The notes beneath the pieces are model-generated. The model was not told the DNA's origin, ran no database searches, and saw nothing but the letters and a program-made list of their open reading frames with translations. A stretch of 62,837 nt of DNA, taken from positions 1 through 62,837 of the forward strand of contig JAFKAC010000212.1 of NCBI GenBank assembly GCA_025766275.1. The letters run 5' to 3'. Position 1 is the first letter of the stretch. Each line of letters begins with the position of its first letter. A program made the translations under genes and the position numbers. Below are positions 1-13,625 of the stretch, piece after piece. The DNA comes from Lactarius indigo. Lineage: Eukaryota; Basidiomycota; Agaricomycetes; Russulales; Russulaceae.

Positions 1-3000
1 TACAACACTTCGGATATTGGGTAAACTTGGTGGCCGCAACCGTCGTCTCTTAGAAAGAGAACCAGAGCTGAAGTACCATCATGTATCCGATCCCGCACAA
101 GTGTCCATTTCTTTTGGAGGCGATGCAAGTGGCCTCGATCTTGGTTCGACTACGTCAGTAGCCATAAAGATTTTGAAGAGACATACATCGCCATATCGCC
201 CGCAAGCCTTCGATTTTCTCCAGGGCAGTGTCGCTACACTCTTAAACAATGTACGTACGACTTTATCTCCGTCGTCTTGTCTGACATCCGTGATAGGGCT
301 TGCGTGGGCGAGAACGAGAAGAAGTGTTCGTACGCTGTTTGGAAGGCACATTCGACGCCATCCACCAACCAGATATACAGGAGAAAGCCGAAGCGTTATT
401 TCGCGAGCGTGCCCACTATGTCTTCGGGGCTGAAATTCGTAGAGCAGTTACTCTGGACAAAGCGATGCGACGCTACGCGAGTCTCCTCTTCGCCGCTTTT
501 CTTGACGGACTCTCCTATGGACTGTCACGGGAGAACCCCGCCGAGGCGTCTAGAGCCGTTGACCTGGTGAATTCATTGATCCAGGACCTCATTACTCTGG
601 GTACCTCAGGTGAAGCCTCCGCTCAGGATTTGATACCGCTGCTCCATCACGTGGCTGGGCGCTTCAGTGCGCTTTGTCTTGATGAATCGTGGGTTCGAAA
701 GAAGGCCGGCTGCAGTGGGATCAAGCTCATTTTGAACATTCCGGACTTCGGGGCCAAGTGGATTAATGACCGCGAGGTGGATCTTGTTCGGACCCTATTA
801 CATGTTCTGAAGGATATGCCCCATGATTCACCACGGGATATCGACGATATCATGAACACCTTAACCCGCGTTCTCCGGCTGAGTAACGTCGACTCTTTGA
901 CCCTGACCTCGGAGCCGAGCACGGCCAAGCTCGCTCATCTCACTGGGATTTTCTTCACGGAGTTATCAAGTTCGAACGCCATCGTCAGAAAAGCAGGCGA
1001 AACGTGCATAGCTCTCCTTTCGGAAGTTACGGGGCAAACAATATCCAGCCTCCTCATGCCTCACCGAGAGCGCATGCTTTTGGGCATTTACACGAAACCT
1101 CTGCGTGCGCTTCCCTTCCCAATACAGATCGGAATCATTGAGGCAATGAGATACTGTGTGAGCCTCGACCCGCCCCTCCCCGAACTTAACGACGAGCTCT
1201 TGCGCCTACTACACGAAGCTCTAGCCCTCGCAGACGCGGAGGACGCTGGTTTACTTGGCAGGGGAAGTGCTCGGCAGAGCAGTCTAGATATCACCAAGCT
1301 ACGCGTAGCCGCAATCAGACTCCTAACTGCTTCCATGCCCATTACGGAGTTCTTCTCCAAGCAGCCACAAACTCGCCAAAGGTTCGCTTGACTCTTCACC
1401 CACGTCCACTTACTGACACCCACCTAGAGTGACAAGTGTCTATTTCAAGTCGCTTTATTCGCCTTCTGCTGAAGTCAAAGAAGTTGCTCATGAAGGCCTT
1501 CGAGTGGTTCTTACCCATCAGAACCGTTTACCTAAGGAGCTACTCCAACCGGATTACGGCCTATCTTGATGAATCTCGCCGATCCAAAGCGCCTATCTGT
1601 TCTCGGGCTGGAAGGACTGGCACGCCTACTCGAGCTGCTGACGAACTACTTTAAAGTAGAAATAGGCTACAAACTGCTCGACCATTTTCGCATAGTCGCC
1701 GATCCTCAGACATTTCAAAACTTCCTCCGACGGACAATGAGGGTATCACTAAGCTCGTACGACTTGCAAATATCTTTCACTTATTACCTTCGGCTGCCAA
1801 CGTGTTCCTGGAGAGTTTGGTAAATGCTATCGTGCAGGCAGAAACTCAGATGCATTGCTCGGGTTCAAGTCCCTTCTCTTCCCCATTGGCGAAATATCTG
1901 GATCGGTACCCAACCGAAGCTGTGGATTTTTTCCTGGGACACATCCACCTTCCACGACACGTGCACACGTTTAGAAGCATTGTCCAGTCTCGCTTGTCAT
2001 CGAATCTGCAGCGCGAGTTAGAATCTCGGACTTCGATCATAATTCGCGACTGCTTGAAGGGAAGCGACCCAGCTTTAGTCGCGCCTGCCCTTCAACTTTT
2101 CTCTGACCTTGCTAGTGTAAACCCTGACTGGACATCAGAGCATCCTTTTGTAATTGACGCACTGCTTGACGTTTGGCGCTCCGAGACTCCTCCCGCAGAA
2201 GACGACGCATCCGCAATCTCTGCCGCCGTCAAGCGACACAATCTCATCATCGATATCTTACAGGGCATTCTTGAACGAAGACCTAGAGTCGACTTACTCT
2301 TCGATCTTATCACGGTCTATACGCGCAACCTCCCAATGGATCTGATTCGTTTGACTCGTTTCCTTCTCAATCGCGTGGCATTCACAGACGACGTCTTCTA
2401 TCAACGAAATGTGTTCTTCCGTTTCTTGACCCAATTCTCCGACACTTCTTACAGCTGGTCCGACAAAACCCATTTCATACGTATCTTTATAACCCCCATG
2501 CTCCTCTACCGCGCTCGATCAGCCTCCAAAGATGCTTTCCTGGACGAAGATCTTGTGTCATACATCCATCAACGCATCTGGGTCCCAATGCTCAACAGTG
2601 CAACATTCTCTGAAGTTGATGATGCCTTCCATGTGGAGCTACTGCACTTCACTGCAGTACTTGTAGAACATTACCACTCTTCTTTGGAAGTAGCACGGAA
2701 AGACATTATCAAATGTGCTTGGCAGTATATCAACAGCGAGGACACGTACGTGAAGCAAACTACCTTCCTTCTCGCGGCGCGGTTTTTCAAGAATTTCCCG
2801 ACCCCTCCCAAGTTTATCCTCACCGTTTGGACGGGATTACTCAAACCTCCGCCTTCGCACAACGAAGCAAGGTCCCTCGTGAATCAGTCTCTGGATATCT
2901 TGGCACCGTCTATACCCCAAGAGGTGGGCTACCCTATGTGGGCCAAGACAACTAGGCGCTTGCTCGAAGAAGAAAACAGCCAGTCCATGATCATGACTGT

Positions 3001-6000
3001 TTACCAACTCATCGTCCGGCAACCGGATCTGTTCTACCCCGTGCGCGCTTTGTTTGTTCCTCACATTGTGAACTCGCTGGCCAAGCTCGGGTTACACTCC
3101 TCGGTGTCGGGAGAATCGAGATCTTTGTCAATTGACATAACACAGACCATCTACGATTGGGAACAACGGGCTACCAAAGAGAGAGCTTCTTCCACCACCT
3201 CAACAGGGCCCGGGACCAGTGTCTCACTTTGGCTGACACCCCTCCCGCTCCGGGAAAGCGTTGTCAGCTATCTCGTCCGGCTTATCACTACGGCATTCGA
3301 CACGCAATCACGGAGTGCCCTTGTCCCTCGTGCACTGGCCTTGTTGCGTTCAATTGTTGGGCCGAATGGCTGGACCGAGGTGACTGTGAAACTGAACTTC
3401 TTTTCTCGTTTTCTAGAGCAGGTGCGACCGAGTGCTTGACCATCCAGTTATACTTCGACTTACTTTTCCGCCTAGGCTGACATGAGTAATGACGCTGCCC
3501 TTACCCAAGCTCTTTGTGCAGCGAATGTTCTCCAGGTGGTCGTTGCGGATAAGCCAGATGCGTGGTTCGGGGATGCCGAAAATGCAGCCACGCTGCAGAG
3601 ACTCGTCCGTAAAGGAATGGTTACGGAGGACTCTGCACTTCACGATTCTCTTCATCCCGTCTTCGATCGTCTCTTGCGTTTGTTCCCTCTCCCGAAGGAA
3701 GACGATGAAGACCAAACTGAGATGTCCGGGTTCCACAAGTTTGTGTACAAATCTGTTGACGACGGTTTGCAAAACGCGACCGCTCTTCGTGGTACCCTCT
3801 TGATGTTGCGATCTGTCGTTCAGGTCACTCCCGAGAGGATCGAGACCTTCGGCGCGCCGCTCATGAAACTCCTCAACAAGCTAACCAAGGAGCACATCCA
3901 AGTGCAATCCGCTACTGCGGGTTTTGAGAGTGGGGTGCGCCTCCTGACAGCTATTTTAGAAATTTGTCAGATCTCTGTATCATTCCTCGGTGATCAAAGG
4001 AAGTACCTTTTGGCTATGCTTTCCCAGCTGATCGAGAAGTCGAAGAGCGCATCCCTCTGCCGATTCGTGCTCGAGATGGCGCGGGATTGGGCCCTACACC
4101 GCCGGGAATCTTATCCTACTATGAAAGAAAAGGCTAACGTTCTGCAAAAGATGTCTACTTTTGAAACACGTGGAGAACCTTTGTTCAATGCTTACTTGGG
4201 GCTCATTTTGGAGATATACACGGATCCCACCCTTCGTCGCAGCGACCTTACTACAAAGCTTGAACAATCTTTCCTCCTCGGATGTAGAGCTCGCGAACCG
4301 CGAACCAGAGAGCGCTTCCTGTCGCTCCTGGATGGAAGTGTCCCACGAAGCTTGTTCAGTCGAATGTGCTACGTTCTGGGTGTGCAGAGTTGGGAAGCTT
4401 TAGCCGATACTAATTGGATCCATGTCGCAATCCATCTCCTGCTCAGTGCTGTTGACGGCGACATGACACTCGGACCGAGGCACACATCTCCTACGTCTGA
4501 GTCCAGTGTCTCGCTGCCTCCCTTCTTACCCAATCTTCGTGTTGCTGACCTTATCCAACCAATTCAAAGACTAGTCTTTCTCGACCCACACGCAGCGCAC
4601 GAGACCTGGTTGTCCCTGTTTCCGATCGCTTGGGCCGCTCTCACTCGGCGCGAACAGGTAGATACGACGCAGCATATGATATCACTCCTCAGCAAAGATT
4701 ATCATGTACGGCAGACGGAGTTGCGTCCCAACATCATCGACACCCTCCTCGCGGCATCAAACTTGTGCTCTCCTACGATGACACTCCCTCCCCACCTGAT
4801 TAAATACCTCGCCAAAACCTTCGGCGCTTGGCATGCGGGAGCTGAGATCCTCCAAACTCTAAATACTAACATTGAACCCGATCGTAGTCTTCGTGACACC
4901 GCGCTCGATGCCCTAGCGGAACTGTACGCGGAAATGGCCGAAGATGACCTTTTCTACGGATTGTGGAGACGACGTTGCCTGTACGCGGAAACAAACGTCG
5001 GTCTCGCTTTCGAACAGAATGGGATGTGGGAGCACGCCGCTACGATGTACGAGGACGCACAAGCGAAATCTCGAGCCGGTGCACTTGAATTCTCGGAGCA
5101 AGAGTATTGCCTCTGGGAAGATCACTGGATCTTCGCTGCAGAGAAGCTTCAGCGATGGGACACGCTTTACGAGTTCGCTCGGAGTGAGGGTAATCAAGAA
5201 TTAATGCTTGAAAGCGCCTGGCGAACGAAGAACTGGCCAGAAAATTGTGACGTCCTCGAAGAACAAGTCAACACCCTCCCAGAGGTAGCGACGCCTCGAA
5301 GGCGCGTCTTCGAAGCATTTATCGCCCTCTTGAAGGTTCCCTCCGCCGCTGAGAAGAACGCCGAATTCACTAAGATCCTGGAAGACGCAATGCAACTCGC
5401 ACTCCGAAAATGGGTGGCTCTTCCGGCTAATTTGTCTCCTGCCCACATTCCGTTGTTGCAACATTTCCAACAGTTTGTCGAACTGCAGGAAGCCGTGAAG
5501 ATATTTGGTTCCCTTTCCACAACCAACGCTCAGAACCTGGAGAAGAAGTCATCTGACCTGAAGATGGTGCTTCAAGCATGGCGAGAACGACTTCCAAACA
5601 TTCATGACGATATCAGTATTTGGAGCGACCTCGTAGCCTGGCGACAGAACGTTTTCCATGCCATAAACAAGACTTATATCCCTCTGATTACTCCCAACAG
5701 CCAAGGAAACGGTGCCGCCAGTAATACGAATACATATGGTTACCGTGGCTATCATGAGACAGCTTGGATCATCAACCGCTTCGCTCACGTCGCTCGCAAA
5801 CATGACCTGTTGGACGTCTGCTTCACTTTATTAAACAAGATCTACACCCTTCCCAATATCGAGATATCGGAGGCCTTCCTCAAGCTCCGCGAGCAAGCCC
5901 GTTGTCACTATCAAAAACCGAACGATCTCCAAGCCGGCCTGGAGGTGATCAATAACACGAACCTCCTGTATTTCTCAACGGCACAGAAGGCCGAGTTTTA

Positions 6001-8781
6001 TACCCTGAAAGGGATGTTCCACGCACGATTCAGCCGTAATGACGAAGCAAATGCCGCATTTGGTCAAGCCGTCCAACTAGACATGAACCAAGCCAAATCC
6101 TGGGCTGAATGGGGAAAATATAACGATCGCATGTTCAAGGAAGTGCCTACGGAGATGGCCCATGCCGCGAGCGCCGTTAGTTGCTACCTCCAAGCAGTTG
6201 GTCTCTACAAGAGTGGGAAAAGCCGACCTCTCCTCACGCGAGTCTTATGGTTGCTCAGTGTTGATGATGGCAACCTTTCAATATCTCGCGCATTCGACAC
6301 GTACAAAGGCGAAGCCGCTTTCTGGTACTGGATCACGCTAATCCCTCAGCTATGCTTGTCCCTCGGCTATCGTGAATTCAAACAAGCCCGGTATATTCTC
6401 CTGAATTTGGCGAAGCTCTATCCTCAGGTTTGCATGCCCTTAACTTCTCGCGAGGTTAGTGACCAAAGAGTATATAGGGGCTATTTTTCCACCTCCGCAC
6501 AACGAGAGAAGACTTGATCTCTGCGAGGAGGCAGGCCCAGGCGGCATCGCGAGCACAAAGTGCGGTGTCGTCAGCGAACGAACAGGAGCCCGTTGGCAGT
6601 CAGAGCTCTTCCAGGGCTGATCAAGATCCTTCGTCACGAACAGCCGATACCCCTGCGTCGTCTAACACAGACGGTTCGAAGGCTCCCGAGAATACTATCG
6701 CATTCCCTGGGCAGCGGTCATGGGAGTATGTCGAGGAGGTTGTTAACATGCTGAAGACAGCATTTCCTCTGTTGATTCTTAGCATGGAAACGACGGTCGA
6801 TCAAATCAGTCACCGTTTCAAAGCAACACAGGAGGAGGAGATCTATCGTCTTATCTGTATGCTCTTACAAGACGCGATGCAGGTAAAGTAAGTTATATAA
6901 AATTTCTCCCCCTTCCTGAAAAGTTTCCTGTTCAAGCACTACGCACTTCGTGTGAATTCCATGGATGACGACGGCGCGCTTCCTCCCGGGACCAATACAA
7001 ACCTCCATCGTATGGTCACGAATTTATCTGGTCAGGCTAGAGTGCGTAATTCTACTTTGATGTAAGTTCCTAGTCTATCAACAAGTTTACAGAAAGAGTA
7101 CGAAGACGAGTTTCTCAAAAGCAAATTTACTTTCTCCGAATATATTCGCCGCCTCCAGCGCTGGCGCGATAGATATGAGCGCAATCTGGATTCGAGGCCC
7201 CGACTTCAACCGCTGGACCTTCTCAGCCATTATCTCACTGAATTCCAACACGGAAAGTTCGACGATATTGAGATTCCGGGGCAATATACTGAGGTGAACA
7301 CCGCAGTTTGGCTCTACTATATCCATGACTAAACCTCATACAGGACAAAGACAGCAACCAGAACTTCGCAAAGATCGTCAAATTTGGCTCCAAATTCGAG
7401 AATTGCCGCTCTCACGGCTATTGCTGGAGGCGCCTTACTGTCCATGGCTCTGACAATTCCGAGGTTTCTTTCTCTGTACAACTTCCATCTGGTCGGCACA
7501 TTCGTCGAGAGGAGAGGGTGATGGCGTGCTTCCGCATGTTTAACGGGTGCGTCATTATCTCCTTGCGTGATGCCTTCTAACTTCAGTTCAGAGTGTTGAA
7601 TCGCCACAAGGAGAGCCGGAAACGTCACTTGAGCTTCCACATCCCGGCCTCGATATCATGTAGTGCAAACCTGCGGCTACTTCAAAACGACTCGTCCTAT
7701 ATCACACTTGGTGACATCTTTGACAAATTCTGCGAGGATACTCGAATGGCTAGAGAAGATCCTATCCTCATCCCTGGAGAGAAAGTCAAGGAGACGCTTC
7801 GAAAATTCAGGGAGACGCATTATCGTATGGTTGGTTGGTTTACCTATCTCCCTGTCCGCTGTTACTGAGACGGCGCTTTAGCCGAATAAGATCGAGTATT
7901 TCTCTCTGAAGAGGGATATACTCGATGAGATTGCAGCGCACATGGTGCCCGAGACAATCTTGACCAACGTCCGTGACGCCCTTTGCCTATTGCGTGAAAG
8001 TATCTGATGCACTTGACAGTACATGACTCGTACGATGGAGACACCGTCCGATCTCTGGCGGATGCGAAAACAATTTACCCTCCAACTTGCCGCGGCGTGC
8101 TTCATGACGCACGCCTTCTTCCTCACTAGCAGGCTGCCTAATAGATTCCACATATCACGAAGGACGGGTCTGATAGCCATGAGCGAGCTGCTTCCAGGAA
8201 TGGGTATTCCCGCGGCATTACTCAGCCTACAGAACCAACTCCCAGTCTTCGCCTCACACGATGTAGTCCCGTTCCGGTTTACGCCTAATCTACAACACTT
8301 CATTGGGGACTGTTTCACCGAAGGTATCCTCATATCCGCCATGATGGCCATGGGCCACGCCCTTTCAGAACCACAGGTGGGGTCATCGTGTGCGAGATGC
8401 GATTGTGCTGACGACTACCGATCAGAGTGACGTTGGCGACCAGCTGTGTCTCTTTGCTAGAGACGAGATGATCACCTGGCTACAAGCGCGGAATAGGACG
8501 TGGACAGTGGATCTACCTTTCCGTCAAAATGTCCAAGTGAATATCGACACCATCATGAAACGGATTGAAACGATGGGTTGCAAGATTGAGCACGACCAGG
8601 TCCGTAGTGGCGTTGTATGTACTGCGAAAGACGCCTGATCTTCGTTTAGGCTAAGAATAATCCAGGTGCTCCGGCACCCTCTATGAATTCTGTCATGGGC
8701 ACCATCATCAACCTCGTCGCCTCAGCTACTGACCCAATAAACCTCATGAAGATGACGGAGATTTATTCACCTTGGTTCTAA
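1..8781 (+). CDS. TRA1: Tra1/TRRAP, 5' end missing (PIKK-like scaffold of SAGA and NuA4)
   Basis: Giant activator-binding scaffold of the SAGA and NuA4 acetyltransferase complexes; a pseudokinase of the PIKK family. The window starts inside the HEAT-repeat region; coding runs through many short introns (for example 249-296, 1382-1427, about 3422-3475) to a stop at 8779-8781. HEAT repeats fill 1 to about 4.9 kb, the FAT region about 4.9-6.5 kb, a low-complexity Ser/Gln linker about 6.53-6.69 kb, and the kinase-like domain about 7.3-8.6 kb (segments [19 protein letters not shown] and [13 protein letters not shown] are diagnostic). A FATC tail ends in EIYSPWF. Two places near 1548 and 1718 need a one-base correction to keep frame inside strongly conserved sequence (LPKELLQ to [14 protein letters not shown], and DPQTFQ to LPPTDNEG). 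No intron fits there, so assembly indels are likely. Identity is very secure; some exon edges are approximate. Confidence 0.95.
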
Positions 8782-8956
8782 TGTTCATCTCTCTTTTTTG
8801 TGTATCCATATATTCCTCGCTATCTCTGTAGTCGACAATGCTTTGCGAATTTCGTTGTTTTCATTGTACTATCTCACAAAAGTCATACAAAGCAGTACAA
8901 CAAAGCAGAACGTGCGATAAGATAAGGCTAGACCAGACTTGTTGGTCAGTAGCATT

Positions 8957-11409
8957 ATCGGTGACTACCTTTTATAATGCCTTCTGTCTGCCTGAAGGTA
9001 TTGATTTGTGCCTCGCTCTCTAACATCATCTGTCGTCTATGTGAGCGATACGCGGAGAAAACTATGCAACGCGGGACATACCTCTTCCGCCATGGTGTAG
9101 ATGTCTGACCCAGGTCTGTTATACATCAGAGAGTTGGCGAACATGAGGTACACATCCCTCTGAAACTCGGCAGAGCTTGCGATCTGGCCTTCACGGATAC
9201 GGGCCTTGATCGTCTTAAGGTCCATCGGTCGTTTCACGATATCGTAGTAATCAGGCGCCTCAGACTTTTTGATAGGATTGTGAAAGATGTTGCCATTGCG
9301 GTGCTGAGAGATCTGGGAATGAACCATGATGATGACTGTCTGAAATTTCTTGGACGTTTGAGAATCAGCGGCGGGTGGGCGTCCGCGGCGGCGCACGGGA
9401 CCTGTGACAGATTAAAATGGACCAAGGGACAAGGTGAGAAGCATACATACCTGGCTCGTCTTCGTCGACGGGCTGCGAATCCTCGCGAACTTTTTTTCTG
9501 TCCCGGATAGAATCTGAAAATATACTTGCAGCTTCTGAAACTTTCCGCTTGTCTGGGACAATCAGTATAGAGTGCAGATGCGATGCCCGAAGCTTACGAT
9601 CTCGACGTGACTGCTCTGTGATCGGAGATGCCGCTTGCAGGCCATCAACTTGTTCCACTTCAACATCCATAGCGTCTTCTTGCCCGAGCTGTGTCCCAAC
9701 GGGTGGGTTGTCATCCAAGTTTATTTCTTCTTTCACCTCCAAAATTTCGGGTGGTTCTGTGGGTGGTTCTATGGAATGAAATGAAGTTTAGCCGTTGTCC
9801 AATGGTGAATACCTGATTCACCTTGGGGCTCAGATGCGTGAGTAGCTATTTCGGGTGTACCCGCTGCCAAAGCTTCCGTTCCATCTTCCAAGGGTGATGG
9901 CGGTCCCGCAGATTGAATGATCTCACAAGGTCCAGACCGAGAACGTTGAGAAGAGACATCATCTTTCGCAGGAATTGGTGAGTTATATATTGTCGACGTT
10001 TTGTCTTCGAGAGGGTGAGAAGTCGGTGCACCTGCGGGTTCATCTGGTTCCATGTCGGCACTAAATTCGGAAGGTTCCACAATTTCGGAGGGCTCGAGAT
10101 GTTCCAAGAGGTCAGGTGCTGCTTCTGCCTCAGCGGTCCCCGAAGGTCCTCCGACGTCCAAAAGCTTGAGCTCGGAAGATGCAGCAGGTTCAGAATTCCT
10201 GAGAGAGGGGGAAGGAGAAGTGGGGAGTTGAGGGGATCGTGCACACTCGTGACGTTGCGGAGTTTCACTTTCGACCTCATCTTCCCCTGAAGCAATAATA
10301 TCGAGAGGGTCCGATAACCCACTGGGCAACTCAAGTGAGGGACTCGGCTCTCTTTGTTCGTCGATGCAGACAGGGCTCGGGGGTGATGATAGTCGTGAGA
10401 CGGCGAGGGTTTCGGTGTCATCGTCACGAATCGATCTCGGCGCAGGAGGATATGACGGAGAGTTTGGGGTGGCGAGGACCTCGCCTGGCTGTTCTTGTAT
10501 TGTCTCTTCGTCAAGACGGGGCTGGTCCACGTACAGTGTCAGCTAAAGTGCTACAATCAGAGCTCGAAAACAGGGTCACCTGCGCCTGAGAGACGGATGG
10601 GCTGGGCTCAGACATATGTGTGAGGTCTAACCCGGACTCCGCGGGCACATCATCTCGCTACGTGGAAGAGGGACGGTTGGTTCCACGTAAGGTCGAGCTA
10701 TGGAATACACATACATCACTTTGCGAGGAAAGCGCCATCTTGTCAGTGACGTATTCACCGACTTCGAGACGCTTCTCGATCTGAGCATCCCATTTACCAG
10801 CACGGATAGCCTCTATTTCGGCTGCTACAGACCTTGTGATGAGGAAGTGAGCCAAAAGGATGGGATATAGATGATGAACGAGGACAAACCTGAAACGCAC
10901 CTCCTCTGCGAGGATAAGTTGCTTTAATTCGAGCACTCTAGCTTGATACATCCGTTGAGCTAATTTGAGGTTATTCGAGTGGGCTACAGAGGTAAGAAGC
11001 TGGTAAAGAAGACTGATGTGGTTGCTCTAACTGGGAGAGACTTGCCATTTCGCGGCTGCTTTTCAGGCTCGGCACTAAAGAATTGTGGTGAGGTGGTGAA
11101 GTGAGGACCCGTGGACATGTGTAGAGATTCACCTGTCAAGTCCGAGTGATTCCAAGAGGTGGTCATATATATTCTGACAGGCCTTTAGTTACAAGATGAG
11201 TACGCTGTCAGGACAGAAAAAAGAAAAGGACTCGCAGTGGGAGAGAAGGCAGGGTCATCACGTTTGTCGATGAGAGGATGCTGGGTGAGTATATTGGATA
11301 CGGCTGTCCAAGCATTTGAACCGAGCTCGTAGACAGCCTGGGCCAATATCAACCTTTCAAGGTTGTTCAGCTTGCCTGCGTCCGCGTCCGCGTCAGCCGT
11401 GTCAGACAT
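8957..11409 (-). CDS. BRD8/Bdc1-like bromodomain protein, predicted NuA4 subunit
   Basis: Multi-exon gene. The N-terminus (ATG at 11407-11409) has a SANT-like helix block (LNNLERLILAQAVYELGSNAW), as in BRD8. It is followed by a coiled-coil exon (about 10.66-10.95 kb) and an acidic, Pro/Ser/Glu-rich middle (about 9.77-10.53 kb). An exon with a basic RRRGRPP patch leads into a bromodomain near the C-terminus (HNPIKKSEAPDYYDIVKRPM, then MYNRPGSDIYTMAEE). The last exon is best joined with acceptor ACGACAG, giving MMLESEAQINTFRQTEGIIKG and a TAA at 8957-8959. Human BRD8 and S. pombe Bdc1 are NuA4/TIP60 subunits that bind acetylated histone tails. Its 3' end faces TRA1 across 175 bp. The first ATG lies 121 bp from the divergent PEP4 start. 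Exon edges in the acidic middle are the least certain part. Confidence 0.85.
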
Positions 11410-11530
11410 CTCGGGCCTGCTTGATTACGTCATCATTTCACCCCATCTTCTCTCTCGGCAAATGCCGCATTCGTATTGCCACCCACCCCCGTAAGCGTCC
11501 GGTTTGGGTTCCTTTTCAACAACAACCACC

Positions 11531-13089
<1,559 letters not shown>

Positions 13090-13625
13090 ATTGTCGTCAC
13101 ATGCCACTTTACTATTGTGCTGTCTCAGTATGATAATTATTCTTGTCCCGTCGTATAGTCCAAGCTTGCGTAGTCATATACAGAGCACCACCTGTGCTTG
13201 ATTGTCCGAACGAAATGTTTTTTATATGCATCGGCTGGGGTTGAGAGAAAGATTGTGTCACAGTTTGTGGTGGAATAGCCGAGTGTCAAGGTAGAGCCTC
13301 CACGTCATCTCACCATGTCGTAGCCTGTATGATCAATATGATACAAAGTCTGATGGCTTGTACCAGACCTGATTCTTTGTACAATATACTGTACAGTAAA
13401 TATGGGAACTTTATCACTTGAACTCATCCACTCACAGCCTTCTAAGTCATTGTACTTAGGTGGCTACACATCCTATAGCATTCAATCTTGAACCAGACAT
13501 GGACTAACAACAAGACTAACAATTCACCAGGGACAACTCAGCTAGAAGTCTTCACAGAAGCAAAAATAGAAGTGCATTGTATAACACTCCTTAGAACAGA
13601 TTAAGTAGCAAACTAGGATAAAAGT
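13090..13625. other. AT-rich convergent intergenic stretch
   Basis: Between the PEP4 stop and the stop of the minus-strand CCCH gene. It is clearly AT-rich from about 13.13 kb, with A/T-rich palindrome-like words near 13.38 kb. No coding region, RNA gene or terminal repeat was recognised. It probably holds both 3' UTRs. The low GC continues into the last exons of the CCCH gene. Confidence 0.6.
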
